Shown here: piece after piece, positions 11,971 through 24,670 of the stretch
How positions within the stretch are numbered: position 1 is the stretch's first letter
Layout: the number at the start of each line of letters is the position of its first letter
NCBI RefSeq assembly: GCF_036370855.1
Contig: NC_088108.1
Coordinates: 7,711,448 to 7,775,447, forward strand
Direction of reading: 5' to 3'
DNA: 64,000 nucleotides
Source of the DNA: Dromaius novaehollandiae
Lineage: Eukaryota > Chordata > Aves > Casuariiformes > Dromaiidae
The notes under the pieces: model-generated
Database searches by the model: none
The model's input: only the letters and a program-made list of their open reading frames with translations
Told to the model about the DNA's origin: nothing
Made by a program: the position numbers and the translations under genes

Positions 11971-14900
11971 AGGTCTTTGTACTCTTACTCGCATCCGTAA
12001 GTAAACAGGGAGAAAGAGCTGCAGTGAAGAGTTTTGTGTTTATGTTGCATTTTCCTTCACCTACATATACAGCGTGTCGTTGATTCTTGCATGGAAAACG
12101 CATGTTTTATTTTGCTTTATGAAGTATTTTGTAAAGACAGAGCATGGATAGTTTTTTTGCAAATGATTATTTAATAATAGCTCTTTATGGATCCCAAGAT
12201 GGACGAGTTTCTGTGAAACTACCATTTTTTCAAATCCAGAATATTTCAGAAGGCTTTTTATGCCTTTCAACTGAACCTGTTGTCAATACACAAAACTTAT
12301 GAATTTTTGAATAGGAGAGTTATGCTTCTCTTGGATTTACAAATGCATTTTAGAAGTATGTACGCTGTTTCTTACTGACCTTACCTTGTGAAAACGTACT
12401 GATACTGGTGACTAGTTATTCACCTAAGTAATCCGTTGAACTCAGCAAAGGTTTAGACATTGCTTTTTTTCCCTAGCTTTCAGTGTTACAGAAATAGTCT
12501 GTATATTTAGTAGTTTACAATTACCTGAGGCAAATAACATCAGCTTGTGAGTTCTACTTTATTTGTCTCTCTGGTTTCTGTCACTTCCATCCAATTTAAT
12601 GACCCATTATCTGAGGTGCTTATACATGATTTACCTCTGTGTTTGTGTATTTATGTGTATAAAGAATATCTTGTGGTAGTTCTGCAAACAGTTCCCGGAG
12701 CCCGGGGACCGCTGTCCTGTGTTAGCAGTACAGGAAGGGCAAGGCAGTGTTTGTGCCCGGCAGGGAAGGAAGAACTGACGCAGTGACGATGAAATAGGAG
12801 AGGGCGGAAGCTGGGCAGTTGTAAATATAAAATCCATGTGGTGCATAAACTTTACAGTACACAGTTTGCTCTGAATTTCCTTACTACCATATACTTTCAT
12901 TTCAGGGAAAGAAAAATCTCTATGCTCATAGTAGAAGTGGCTTCTCTAGGTTACTAGCAGTTTCTACAGTAAGTAGGTGTATAGATGGTATTTAATACTC
13001 TTCTATTCTATCTATTCCCTAACCATTTGTATTTCAAAGATTTTATGTTCTATAATACTAATTATATGGGTTTTCCAACTCCATAAAGAAGAAATTTATG
13101 CAATAGACCTTGATGACTTCTAGGAAATCATTAGAGATCTCTCAGGCAAACAGTTAGTCACAGTCAAACTTTGGCAGGTTTAAAGACTCAGTTAAGCTTT
13201 AAATACTTGAAATGTTGATATCTGCCTGTGACTCTTCTCTGAAGAATCCAAATGTGAGATTTTAATTAACATATAATTTCTCTTTCCTTGGAACTCCAAA
13301 ATTTACAGCAATGGTTTCTTTTGCTATTTTGAATCTCTGTTTTGGACACAAGTCAGTCTATTTACGTGGGATGGGCACAGATGGAACTAAAGTACGAGGG
13401 ACGATGGAATGGAAAGTGTCGTCTTTTGAAGCCTCGCCCAATTTTTAGCTGGTCTCGTCATCAGGGGTAGCAAAGCTGCTTAGAAAGAATGGTTTTGGAA
13501 AGTTAAATGTAGTGGAGATATTTAAATCTCCACTGTTGAGTCTCTCGCAACACTTTTCTTTTTATTAATGGAATAGTTTGAGCATAAAATAAACACAAGT
13601 ATCTTCTGACAAAAGTATTTTTGTTTGGTTTTTGAATGAATCACAAGAAATTTAACATGGAAAAAATGACAAACTAGAGAAATATATATGGCTAGAGAGT
13701 GTCCAGGTAACTCCAGCATTTAATGTAAATATAGAGTGTCTTAGAAACAATTCAGTATATAACTCCATGACTGCATGTGTGTTAGGTCCATCTGATGTGC
13801 TGGATCCGTGTTACATATTTTGTGGTGCTTGGCAGTCCCTTCACTGAGTAATTCTTGCAAGAGAGCCGGTGGTTCTGTTATGTGAGCGTTACTGCTCAGG
13901 TGGGGTGGCTGGACTTTTGATACACACCTCTTCTTTTATCAGCCTGGAGTTTTGTTGGTGTGAAGGTACGTCAGCATTCCAGTTTGATGCCGGCATGACA
14001 GCTTTTATTGCGTTTGTGTGTGATGACTTGCAGAGGTAAATCCCGCCTGGCCTCTGAAATGTTCCACTTAACAGCGCACCAGCCTTTCGCGCTGATGTAA
14101 CGTTAGTTTGCTGCGTGCAAGATCTTCTCAATGACAGAGCTCGCACAAGCTGCGTTTTAAGTGTATGGGGTGAAGTTTCCAATGAGTTTTTGCTGATGCT
14201 CTCAATGGTTTTCCAAGCTGCTTATTCATAAAAAGTGTTGAAATTAAAGCCAGACATGTAACCATCAGTGTGTGAGAAGAATAATGTAATAAAAATATAG
14301 TTTGTGTGAATGTGTTACTATATACCTTCCAATATATGTGCATTATATACCTTCCAATTAGGTTTATCATCTCTGTTAAAGAGTTTTCCCATATTTATAT
14401 ATTTTTAATTTCAGAGCTGATGCAATATTTAGACTACAATTATGTTTTGGTTTGTTGTCTGCTTCTTGCCAATTTCTTGTGTTTTGAAGTCTCTCCCTGA
14501 TTGCTTCTCGTTTTTCATTCCTGATGGCCCCCTCAGACAGGCAGGCTCCGAGCTCATTAGCAAAGCTCTGTTCCTGAGCACTTGTTTCCTCCAAAAACTC
14601 GGCAGGAAGGAAGCTCGTGAGCAGGAGTACCCAATCTGCAGTTTCCGAGGCTATAATGTTAACAGTAATGCGCTGCACCGTCTAAACTAAAATCTACCAC
14701 TTCAGAAATTATTAATTCATGTTCAGTGATGGGAAGGTTTATAGTCCAAAGGATATCTCTGTAGGTCGCTTCACTGGTGTAGCTTTGTAAGGACCAAAAC
14801 CTGGTGTGAAGGAATGGGTGTCGGTGTCTGAACCAGCTTTCGAAACCCCTGTGAAATTCTGTGGTTTGGGGAATGTAATCCTCAAACCAGGCCATTTTCA

Positions 14901-14999
14901 CTCAGCATTTGGCAAACTCCAGCCCATTTTTTTGTTTTGTTTGTCTTCTGTTTTGAGTGTACTAAATCTCTGCTTTAAGCAAACTGTGCCCATCAGTGG
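11971..14999. other. AT-rich non-coding stretch
   Basis: No gene is seen. A short direct repeat of 15 bases (period 25) lies at 14319-14358. Open frames up to 100 codons occur, but with no border signals or recognisable motif. Confidence 0.55.
14319..14358. repeat. 15-bp direct repeat, period 25
   Basis: TATATACCTTCCAAT occurs at 14319-14333 and again at 14344-14358, separated by ten AT-rich bases. It is probably a small slippage product. Confidence 0.75.
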
Positions 15000-15195
15000 G
15001 GAAAGGCTGCGCTCTGTCGAGGGTGCGAGTGTCTCCGAGCGGCAAGGCCTGGATCCCCGGCAGCCGGCGAGGCGGCCAATAGACCCGAAGCGCGGCAGAG
15101 AAAGCCGGGCTTTCCGAGGCGGCAGCGCCACCCGAGCTGGGGTTACTGGTCGTCTCCGGGTGCCTCTGGCTCTGACACTCATTCGGGAGCAGGGA
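15000..15195. other. CpG-rich patch
   Basis: This patch is dense in CpG and strongly GC-rich against its flanks. Both strands are open through it (14806-15198 plus, 14898-15221 minus), which is the mark of composition rather than coding. A second patch lies at 15430-15560. Confidence 0.45.
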
Positions 15196-15429
15196 TAGGC
15201 ATTCGGCTCCCCCTTACACACATCTGTTTTGCTGTTTGAGGTGTGACAGTCCCGGTTCAGTTAGGCCACCTCAGCTTAGGAGAACCTCGCTTCTTTAGGG
15301 ATAGCTTGCAATGTTATGGTTGAGTTTATCACATATGAGCTGAGTCTGAGTTGCTGCATTAGGACAGCATCTCTTTATTTCTGGGTAGTTCTTAAATTTG
15401 TCATATTAAATGATCAATGAACTGTTTTA

Positions 15430-15600
15430 GATCCTGTCGCCCACCTGCAGAGGGAAGCGCGCGCACCGCTGCTGGAGGTGTGCAGTGTGTTCCCGGTGGA
15501 CACTGCTTTCCGGAGCCGCTCCTGGGGCAGCGTGTTTCCATGGGCCTGCGCATGTCACACCACGTGAACTGCAACATGAACGCAGCCAAAGCCATGTTGT
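15430..15600. other. CpG-rich patch with E-box
   Basis: A second CpG-rich patch follows within 250 bases of the first. It contains GCGCGCGC near 15458-15466 and a palindromic E-box CACGTG near 15562. Overlapping open frames on both strands are not convincing as genes. Confidence 0.4.
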
Positions 15601-17704
15601 AAACAGTGGCTCTTAGTGACTATGCAAAGATTTTTTGGGAGGGGAAAAAAAAATCCCTGGAGTTTGCTGGGTGAGGGACTGGGAAGAGGGTCGAGCATAT
15701 AAACTGCTGTACGATAGGTGAAGAATCAGTGTTCTTGCTGCTTCAAAGCAAGAAACCCCAGAATATTGATTAAGAACTGGCTTCTGCAAAGCTGTGTGTT
15801 AATCCTTTTGAAGTCAACGTTTATTCAAGGAATTTTCTGCAGAGATTGCCCATAAATTTGATATTGCTTTAAGTGATGCACAGAATACATATTTCTCTGC
15901 CAGGAAGTGTAGCATATTGGTTCCATTAAAATATGAGTGTGTATTTTGTTACCTTGTCATGTGGTAGCTTAAAATTCTCATGAGTAGGCAATGCAGTGTG
16001 CCTTACACTTGGAAATGCTTCCTAACATAGATTAAAATTTGGGGGTGTGGTAATTTTGATTAAAATCAACGTATGGAATGCCAGTTACTGAAATACAGCT
16101 AAGAAACTAGTACAATGAATTAATAAGGGAAACTGATAATAGCATGGCAACCCTTAATATTTCATGTAGTTTCATAAGACATCTTTCAAATTTTGAATCA
16201 ACAGCTGATAAAATATTCAATAGTAATGAGCTCATTTGTATGTAAATGAATGTCATTCTATTCTAGGCTATCCATACTTCATGGTATCCTGCTAGTTATC
16301 ACTAAGCATGGTCATGAAAATAGGCCTTTTCAGGAAACCCCTTAAAAAAATCAATTTATATGCAAAGACTTTGCCTGCTGTTTAAGCTTTCAGAAGTCAT
16401 TCATAAGGTTCGGTGCTTTTGCAGGTTCTGAATGCTTGTATCGACACAGTATTTCAGTGCGTTATCAGGAGCAAAATTTTGTACAAATTAGGACAGTTTT
16501 GACCAGAAATAGCAGAAAGTCACTGACCCTTGCTTGGCACATCCCAACGCAGTTTGGAAGAAATGGTTAAACTAGTTATTATAACTAGTCACCAAGCAGA
16601 GGAGCAAGAGGATCCGCGTTGTGTAGATGCTTGCATTTCACCTGGCCTCAGCATTCACTAAAGCTCCCTATTTTCTGTAAATATATCAGTTTAAAGGTGG
16701 AAGGAGAGAGTGAATGTATAACCAAGTTTTTGCACAGACATCTAGCCCTAATGAGTTTTTCATATTTCTTGCAGTGCAGAAGCATGCCACGTTTTATGTC
16801 CAACGAAAACAGCTTTTGTTTTGAATATAAAACTCATAATGAACATCTGCAGAAATTTTCCAAAAAGTATATCCCTAAAAATGAATCAATTGTTTCTTTT
16901 AAAGTAGTATTTTATAATAAATAAAAACTAGTGATCTCTGTTACATTTTTTCCCTTTTAAGGACTAGTCATAAAGCCAGTCCATGTTGAAGTTGGCGTAA
17001 AGAGCTGGCAGATCTACAGCCTAAGCTTTGAGTGTATTTTCAGTTAAAACATTATTTCAAGGAAATAAAAACCTTTTTTTGTTTGATAATGCACTGCTAT
17101 ATACAGAACAGTAGTTTTTCAATATTCTGTATTATTATGTACTGGAAAAGTAGATTTTCAAATGTTTAGAGCAATTCTGGCCTTAATAAAGCCTCAATTC
17201 AGCTAAGCCCTAAAGGAAAGGCTCGGCGGTAAGCACAAACATAGGCTCACCCATGCTCACTACAGCATTTCAGTACTTCTTTAGTTTTAATAATATTTGT
17301 TCAAGTGTTTGGTTGAATTAGGGGCTAAGTGCACATATATTGGAGATTAGAAGCGGACATTAATGGGAAAACCGGGAAGAAATGTTTCGATTGATAGCTT
17401 AGAAGGAAATGACAAGGATAAATACAAACACTGTTGATTGCAGTTGCTGTGGGCAAGCGGTAATCAGCTGCGAATCTCAACACACAAGACTCCAGCAGGT
17501 AGTTCAACTTTTCACCTTTCCACTTGTCTTTCAGTTGCCTTTCCCAATCCCATTTACAAATAAATATTCTCTTCGTCGTGGTGCTAGTACCTTCTTTACT
17601 CTGTGGGACACTTAATGAAGAGTACCTTCTTTTTTAAATTCATGTGGATAAAGTAAACGATGATAATCTGGGGGGAGAAGTATGTCCTCGTCATGTCTAG
17701 GGAA
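15601..17704. other. AT-rich non-coding stretch
   Basis: No gene is seen. A 101-codon plus-strand frame (16619-16924) is AT-rich, has no recognisable motif and ends in a TAA within an A-rich tract. The 19-bp palindrome at 16571-16589 lies just before it. Confidence 0.55.
16571..16589. repeat. Palindrome, 9-bp arms around one base
   Basis: ACTAGTTATTATAACTAGT reads the same on the opposite strand except for the central base. It could be a dimeric binding site or a cruciform-prone AT-rich palindrome. Confidence 0.8.
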
Positions 17705-17945
17705 AGCTGGCGCGCTGTCATGAATTTTTTCTGGCGGTTGAAGTGCACCGACTTGCTCCTCGTACCACGCAGCCTCGGGCGGTGGCTGCACCGGGGCGCG
17801 CGGCGTGGGGCGAAACACAGCGGGGGAGAGTCTCTCGCTTTCTGTTTATTATTACTTGTTGCTACTATAGTAGTAGTCACTGGCCTTCGGGGGTCACGGC
17901 ACGAGCTGCGAGGCAGCTGCCGTCCTCTGAGCGGAGCGGCGTGAC
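17705..17945. other. CpG-rich patch
   Basis: The patch spans about 240 bases, with its densest CpG section around 17760-17820, and includes short GCGCGCGGCG-type stretches. Open frames on three tracks pass through it. I find no pair of splice-like borders that keeps a frame. Confidence 0.45.
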
Positions 17946-18224
17946 TCTCCGTTTTTTATTAGATCCCGAGTTTACCTGAAGCAGTTTCAGGCTGCGTTGA
18001 TGAACATGTTCGCGTCTTTGTTATTTTATTAGCTATTAAATATTAAGGATGCTTTAAAATACATTTGATCTGTTTCAGTAGTCCTTTTTGGGTTTCTTGA
18101 AGGTTGCCTCAGGCTCTGCCATATATATTACGATAAAACCTGAAACGTGCAATATTTGGTTTGTGGCATCTTTGTGAGGAATCATTTTGTCAAGGTGCAA
18201 ATTACAGAAATGAGTGAAGACTGC

Positions 18225-18245
18225 TATTATTATTATTATTATTAA
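18225..18245. repeat. TAT/ATT trinucleotide microsatellite
   Basis: Seven uninterrupted TAT-type trinucleotides. Confidence 0.85.
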
Positions 18246-18418
18246 CTTTCCTGTATGAACAGTTTAAGTTGTGAAACAATAAAAAAAACCCTGAAGACCT
18301 CTTTGTAAGACTGTTTGTGGAAAGCAAGGAAAAAACCTGGAGTGAAATAGATTCTAAGGAATTTTAGGCAAACATTAAAAATAGCCAAAATTGTCTGTGT
18401 AAAATGGAGGTATATTTG

Positions 18419-18436
18419 CGCTCTATAAATAGAGCG
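18419..18436. promoter_or_regulatory. Palindromic MEF2-type site
   Basis: CGCTCTAT and ATAGAGCG flank AA, giving a perfect 18-base self-complementary stretch. Its centre CTATAAATAG (18423-18432) matches the MEF2 consensus YTA(W)4TAR exactly, and TATAAATA also matches a TATA box. The exact match is seen; function as an enhancer site is inference, since such ten-mers also arise by chance in AT-rich DNA. The eight-base arms reaching into CpG on each side make it less ordinary. Confidence 0.45.
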
Positions 18437-19280
18437 AACTATCTTAGTGTGAATTTTGAATAGCTAGTTGCAAGAAATTTGTAGTTAGTAAGTTACTAGC
18501 AATGCAGAAAATTGGGATATGGATACATTCAAGAAAATCATAAGCTGTTTATGAATCAGTTGTTTATGGATGGGGCAAAATTTGTAAAAACACTGATTAT
18601 GTATAGTTGTTCAGGAAGGTGAATGAAGTGTTTTATTGTTTTCTGGCTTGTTGAAGGATACAGGTGGGGATTAAATTGCAACTGAGGTGATAAGGACTAA
18701 AGCAGCTATGAAAAGTTTGTGAACTGGCTCCCAAAGGCCAAACCGGCCCCTGGTCACACGGGTTTAGTAACTTTGGAGTTTAGCAAAAAGAAAACCTGGT
18801 GGAATTTCAGGCTGTCATAAAGAATTAACAACTAACGCTATTAAAACGCACGCTGCTGCGTCTCAAAGTCTCTAACGGCTCCTTTGTTGAGGCTAGTTTA
18901 TAGTCCATATAGCGTGTTAAAAAGCTTTTAGAGGCATCGTGGTCGATTGGATCAGTGTGGATATTGTGGACGTGCAGTAAGTCAACGTTAAAGTTCTTAT
19001 GAAATGTTAATGCCAAAAAATTAAAAGCATGAGTGCTGTAATCAGTTCATAAAATGAAATATTTGAATCCCTGACCCTGCCCTGCCGAGTGCGGATCGAT
19101 GGCTGCAGCCTTGTTCTCTCCTCCACCCACCCCTCCGGTAGGTGAGTATATATATGCTTAAGTACCCTCAGGACGTGGAGCCCAGCGCCTTGTGTTGGGC
19201 ATGCCATTTCTGCCTTAAAGACGTGCACTTAATGCCCAGTCCTCATGTTTTCTTCCCATAAGCACTGTGTTTTGTGTCAA

Positions 19281-19290
19281 ACCAGGGGGC
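19281..19290 (+). promoter_or_regulatory. Partial CTCF-like core
   Basis: ACCAGGGGGC matches the ten-base heart of the CTCF motif, but the upstream CC and the downstream GCGC-type bases are not conserved. I consider it a weak candidate only. Confidence 0.2.
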
Positions 19291-19613
19291 TGGCAGTCAG
19301 CTGTATGCTTTTAATTGCCCACCTTACTGGTTATCTTGGTAGTGGACCTTCCTGAAGTTTTGTTTGTGCATGTCCTCAGCCTTCTGTTTCCTGGCATATT
19401 TTTCAGGTATTTTTGTGTTTTTTTAGTTTTGTGATGAGAAGGGACTGAACTAAATTTAGGGTGACACGTTTGTTCTAAAGAAAGTTGGTTTCTGAGCTTT
19501 CTGTAAGAGTTTGAGTACAGCTCTGGAGTCAGACCTGGCTTTTCATTGACTTGACCTCTAGCAGACCAGATCCTGGGGTTTGGGGGGTTTTACACTTTTC
19601 ACATTCATCTGTT

Positions 19614-19638
19614 CTATTTATTTATTTATTTATTTATT
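19614..19638. repeat. TTTA tetranucleotide microsatellite
   Basis: About six uninterrupted TTTA units. Confidence 0.9.
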
Positions 19639-21205
19639 CTGTGGAGTAATAATCTGTCACGTAGCCTAACACAAACTCCTTTTCTTCTAATTTATCTCCA
19701 TCTGTGTCAATTCTTCATGAAACCAGAGAGCGTTTTATACTTGATTCTTTCAGCTGACCTTCTGTTTGCACAGAAATAACATCTCAGATTTTGGCACCAT
19801 GTTTAAAAGCTCAAAATCATGTAAAACAGAAAATAATATAAATTAAAACAGCAGGTGGTGGAATGTGTGGCTACTACTGTAAATACATCGTCTTTGTTCC
19901 ATGCTGAAATGATGTAATCAGCTTAAAGGAGATGTATATGTTTACTTAGCATACAGATGAATTACAAAGCAAATATCAAGACTTCACAGCACTCTAACAG
20001 GAAACAAATTTTATGGCTTCTTTTAAAGCATAGAGGGGCAAAGGATTTGCAAGTGTAAACAGGCCATAAACTGCACTGCTAGTGTGCAGAACGCAGTCAC
20101 TTAGCTAAAATGCACAGTTAGTTTAGAAATATCATTAGGTATCTTCAAAATGGAATCGGACATATGGACAGAGGTGAAAGAAAAACTAGCACAGAAACTG
20201 TGCTTTCTAGCTGAATTTTTTCTGTGGCTAGGAGGAATTATTAGGAAAGTTTTAAGTACAAATATTTGGAAAAAATGAAGACTATGATGTATATAACCTT
20301 GAAGTAACAGTAGCATGTAACTCTGTTAGCTTCAGAGAAGGAAATTACTGTATTCCTGAAATAGTTGTCTGCAATGGAGGCTTTTCATGATGATATTAAG
20401 AAAATATAGTGGTTTGATTAATTTTGGCAGGAGTGAGGACTGTGGGTTATAAATAATGACAAAAACTTTGTTTCAGTGAACGTGGAAAAAAAAAAAAGCT
20501 CTTGAACAACATTTTTAGAAAACTAATAGCAGAATTTATCTGGTTTTGTCTGTTTGCTTACAACTGACTGCAAGAACAATACAGTGGTTGTGGTGAAGAC
20601 GGCCCAAATCGACTGTAGAAGTGAACAGACGTTGTTTTCATTGAAAACAATGAAGAAAATCCCCTTAACTTCCATCACAGCGGGACTGGGCTTGTGCTTA
20701 CGGGAAACACGCAGTATGTTAGGGTACCTATTTCCCAATCGACTGTTGCAACAGTTTCCATCTTTGGGATGGAGCGAGTGACGGTTTGCCAATGTTTGCG
20801 GATGGAGTTTTTCTAGCAGACACAGGGATTGTGAAAATCATCGTCTGATTCATTGGAAACTGCCGGCCACTGAGCCTAATCTAGTTGTTTCTGTCTCAGG
20901 CTTAAAGTAGCTTTTTTAAAATGACTATTAATGAGGAAGTGCTGTAGTTTTTTGTAAGACTTTTTTGTCGTTGTTGTTAGCTGCCCTCTCAGAAAAATGC
21001 TGCTCTTCTAGCATTCGTCTGTTCAAATTCAAAATCCCAAACATGAAATCTTGTTCTTAGAGAATGAGGTACGACTTTGTCTGGTTGTGGCACTCAGGTT
21101 TGAGTTATGCGCCGAACACCTCTGACCGTCCAGAAAGGCCCTGCAGTTGCAGCCCGAACGCCCCAACTGCACAGCAAAAGCACTTGTGGCAGCACCCTTT
21201 GGCTT

Positions 21206-21250
21206 AAAAAAAAACAAAAAACCAAAAAAAACAAAAAAAAAAAAACCAAA
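21206..21250. repeat. Long A-rich tract with C interruptions
   Basis: A run of about 45 bases is made only of A and C, nearly all A. It follows a GC-richer segment (about 21070-21205). This arrangement could be the tail of an old retroposed sequence on the plus strand, but I find no flanking target duplication and recognise no parent, so I list it only as an A-rich tract. Confidence 0.7.
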
Positions 21251-23400
21251 ATCTCTAAATTCCTGAAACACTGTGGGACAATTTAGCATTTTCCAGGCAT
21301 AAAAACTTTTTACAAAAAGTTGTTCTATAATGCAGGTTACCTGGTGCTTTTAACATTACAAGTAGCTGACTGTTTTACGAGTACCAGGATTTGTTTGTCT
21401 GCCATTTCTGCCAACGGGAATTGTGTGGTAGTTCTACTATTGGTGTGCTCTTAAAAAAACATTTATCAAAAGAACAGCCTGAAAAGTCTACAGCTGTTGA
21501 ATTTAAGAATCTTCTTAAAAATATATTTAGATTAATCTAAATCATACATAATCATCCAGTAGAAAGCGTAGTGCTTCTGAAGTGTTTTCTGCCCAGAGGT
21601 TTGTGTGTGTATGGGGTGGAGGGGAGTGGGAGAAGGAGTAATCTTCCACTTCTTCATTTCCTTTCAAAATCCTTCAGTGCTTACTGCACTTGTTTCAAGT
21701 AACTCTTGTTCAAGCCCTTCTCTCAGGCAATTGGTGTACTTCATAGATAATTCAGATGTAGGAAATCCGTACCACGTGGTTTTGGGGGGTTTTGGTTTTT
21801 TTTAAACACACCCATCAAGGCTTAGATATTTTGCTTATATATCTGCTTACAATTATTTAATTAGTTTAAATAACATTCATTACTCAGGTGAAAATCAGGT
21901 GTATGGAAAAACTTTGATACTTTTCCTTCCCCATTGGGAAACCATGGTATTTCAATAACATCATTCCCCAATGTGGTTTTCAACACTTGGTTGAAAATAG
22001 CTTGCAGGAAATAGATTTATTTGTTTTTACAATAGAAATAAGGCAAACTCCACACTTCCTGCATTCCTGCCCTCAACATTAATTCTAATGAAAACCAAAT
22101 TTGAACCATAAGATTTGAGTTTGGTTTTGCAAAGGGAAATGTAGGTGGTCTTACACTTGTTCTGGAATTGCTTATATATATTCCTTGATTGCAATTCACT
22201 CCAAATCATTACTTTGGAATCCGGGAACCTGCAAGTACTGATTGGTTTAATATAAAGGATTTCTGTTATCTATTTCCTTTTTTTAATGTATCTGGCTTAG
22301 AAGCTTTTAGAATTTTTTTTTTTTTAAATGCAAAAGTTTCTCAGGGGAAAAATACCTTCCACAAATGTTCTGCAAGACTAAAAATATTTTAGATTCCATT
22401 TTGCCACAGTGTCTTCCTACACCGTTACACTGTTGTTTGTTGTCCTCCGTCAGTGAAACCCTACTGACTGCGTGGAGATTATAAGAAAATAATGTGCCTA
22501 CAGGTACATAAATTGATGCAAATTTACTTCTTATTTTAACTATAAATTTAATTCTATAGATGAACTTTGGTTTTGAGTTAGGTTTTTTATTTCTGTCTTA
22601 AAACTGCAACCTCTTTCATCACTGCCTTTTTCACCAGGATGGTCATTTTTATATTTTTATTGGTGAGCTGTAAGATTTGCCTTTGCAGCATCTCTTAAGC
22701 TGAGTGATCCTAGCTTGGCATGGCTTGCTACTGTGTGTGTTTGTGTGCTTACGTGCCAAGGTGCTCTTGAATTCATCAGTTACTTGGACTAAATTATTTT
22801 CTCCTTGGTATGATTTTCCTGGGTGGAAAGAGAAAATGGGACTATAGAGAAGGAGAGAAGTGCATCACAAAAATAAGGAACTTCAGTTATAGCTTAATAT
22901 GTAACAAGATCTTTAAAGAGATTTCTTTACCACTTTTGGAAATGTTATAATAAACGTTACAAGGTGGTCCAAGTTAAATAGGAGTGATTTTTATATTTTG
23001 GGATTTGCTTCCTGCTATGAAAAAGGCAAGAAGCTTCCTCTCAGGTGGTAGATGGACTAATGATGCAATTTTGGTCATATATGCATGAACACTGTTTGCT
23101 CAGTCTTGCAACTTATTAATGGTATTGGTAGATTTTACTTGTACATAAGATGGAACAAAGTTCAGATGTTTTTCACTGGCAGTTTGCTTTTATGTGCTTC
23201 ATAGCATCTTGTGCTAAACATTGATTTGGATAACTATAGACAGAGTAGTTAAACCCATTTTTTTATTCTGTATTTATTTGCTCATTACCTGTTCAATCTG
23301 TGTCTGTATCATTATTTAAATAAAATGTCATTTGGAAATACTTTTTCTCAGCATTTTAGGCTTCATTTAAACTTCTAATTTGGTACAATTTAAAAGCAGA

Positions 23401-23592
23401 AGGTTAAAGGACTGAATTAGATTTCTGTCTAATTTGAACTGAGGAGTGATGCTCTGTCCATCTTTTCTAAAAAGCTTTACAATATGGGAGGTTTACCAGA
23501 AACAAGCACAAATATTTGCCTTTAGATGGAGATGTGGAATGCTGAAATATTAGAAAATTTTTCTAATAAGCTAATGCATGCTGTTTTCTCAG
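23401..23592 (+). repeat. Diverged direct repeat, copy A
   Basis: This segment aligns by eye in the same orientation with 24043-24240. Shared landmarks in the same order are AGGTTAA at the start, CTCTGT-CATCT, ATATGGGA, AAGCACAA, TGCCTTTA and CTAATGCAT near the end. Identity is clearly well above chance but far from perfect, and the flanks do not align as well. It may be an unnamed old interspersed repeat or an ancient local duplication. No open frame is kept. Confidence 0.6.
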
Positions 23593-24042
23593 TAGAAATC
23601 TTTCTTGGATAAGAAACACTGAAGTCTTCAAGGATAACAGAATGACAAGGCCGTATTTTTACAGAGATTAAACTGCTCTTGCACTGTGGCAAATATCCTA
23701 GGCGTAAGCAGTGTTCTGTTGTTGGGAGCAGATTCTTTTAAGTATCCTTGATCTTCAACAGACGTTTACTTTGGCAATTACAAGAAAAAAACAGTTTTAA
23801 TTACGTTTCTGTGGTAGTTTGTAATCTTTACAGTCTCTTTCCCAAATGGAACTGCGCGTCCTGTTTGCTGGCCGGGGAATCATGCTGAGCTGCAGATAGC
23901 TTTCAGAAGAGGTAGTGGTGGATAAAGTACTGGATGAAATCTTGGCTTCATCAGAAGTCAATGTCAAACTAGTGTTGACTTAGTAGTGCTAAAATTTCAC
24001 TTGCCAGATATACTATATACGATGGACTTTTTATTGCTCCAC

Positions 24043-24240
24043 AGGTTAACGCACCAAATTGGATTTTTGATGGATTTAGGCTGAGTGGTCCTCTGTGCAT
24101 CTGTCATAAAATGTTCCACGATATGGGAAGAACCCTAAGAGAAGAAGCACAATATGTGCCTTTAACAGGAGAGAGAGAATGCAAAAACTTTAGAATACTT
24201 TTTCAAACAAGAAACTAATGCATTCAGTGTTAATCTTCAG
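24043..24240 (+). repeat. Diverged direct repeat, copy B
   Basis: This is the second copy of the segment at 23401-23592, about 640 bases downstream. The order of the shared blocks is the same, with small insertions and deletions between them. It ends about 430 bases before the CR1 fragment and shows no CR1 similarity itself. Confidence 0.6.
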
Positions 24241-24670
24241 TTTATTTGTACCATAAAAATGGCCAAAGGCTTCAATGGCAGCATGGTTGTGAAAGGTGCA
24301 GTACAAAGCTACAAAGAAGCCATGTCTGTGTCTAAAATCTTACAATTTAAAATACAAGTGTCATATATGACTAAGGTGTAGCACCTATAAAAATGATTCG
24401 GATCTGTTATTTATCTCTTGCTAAGTCATCTTTCTGTGTCCTCTTGCTCACTCTAGTTTTGGTCAGTTTTCTCCATGACTGGAGCCCGTGTAAGTGCAGG
24501 CTCAGTACGAGGAGAAGTGAGGAGGCCTGGCAGATGCTGGTGATGCTCTTTGTCCTGCTGCTTGTTTCAGAGCGCTTGCTTCAGAACCTCTCTCTGGGGT
24601 GGAATAGCCACGCAGCAGTGGGTGCCGCATAGTGTAATGTATATACCACTACATATATACAGTAAATACT
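24241..24670. other. Non-coding spacer before CR1
   Basis: No gene is seen. A 79-codon frame (24393-24632) has a hydrophobic start but no family resemblance and no border signals. Confidence 0.45.

Larger units (their letters stand above)
17946..23400. other. AT-rich non-coding stretch with simple repeats
   Basis: No gene is seen over about 5.4 kb. It holds an ATT microsatellite, a TTTA microsatellite, a long A-rich tract near 21.2 kb, a MEF2-type palindrome and a partial CTCF-like core, listed separately. Open frames do not exceed about 90 codons. Confidence 0.55.

Noticed and set aside
14806..15198. 130-codon plus-strand frame
   Set aside because: Its second half lies in a CpG-rich patch that is open on both strands, so stop codons are rare for compositional reasons.
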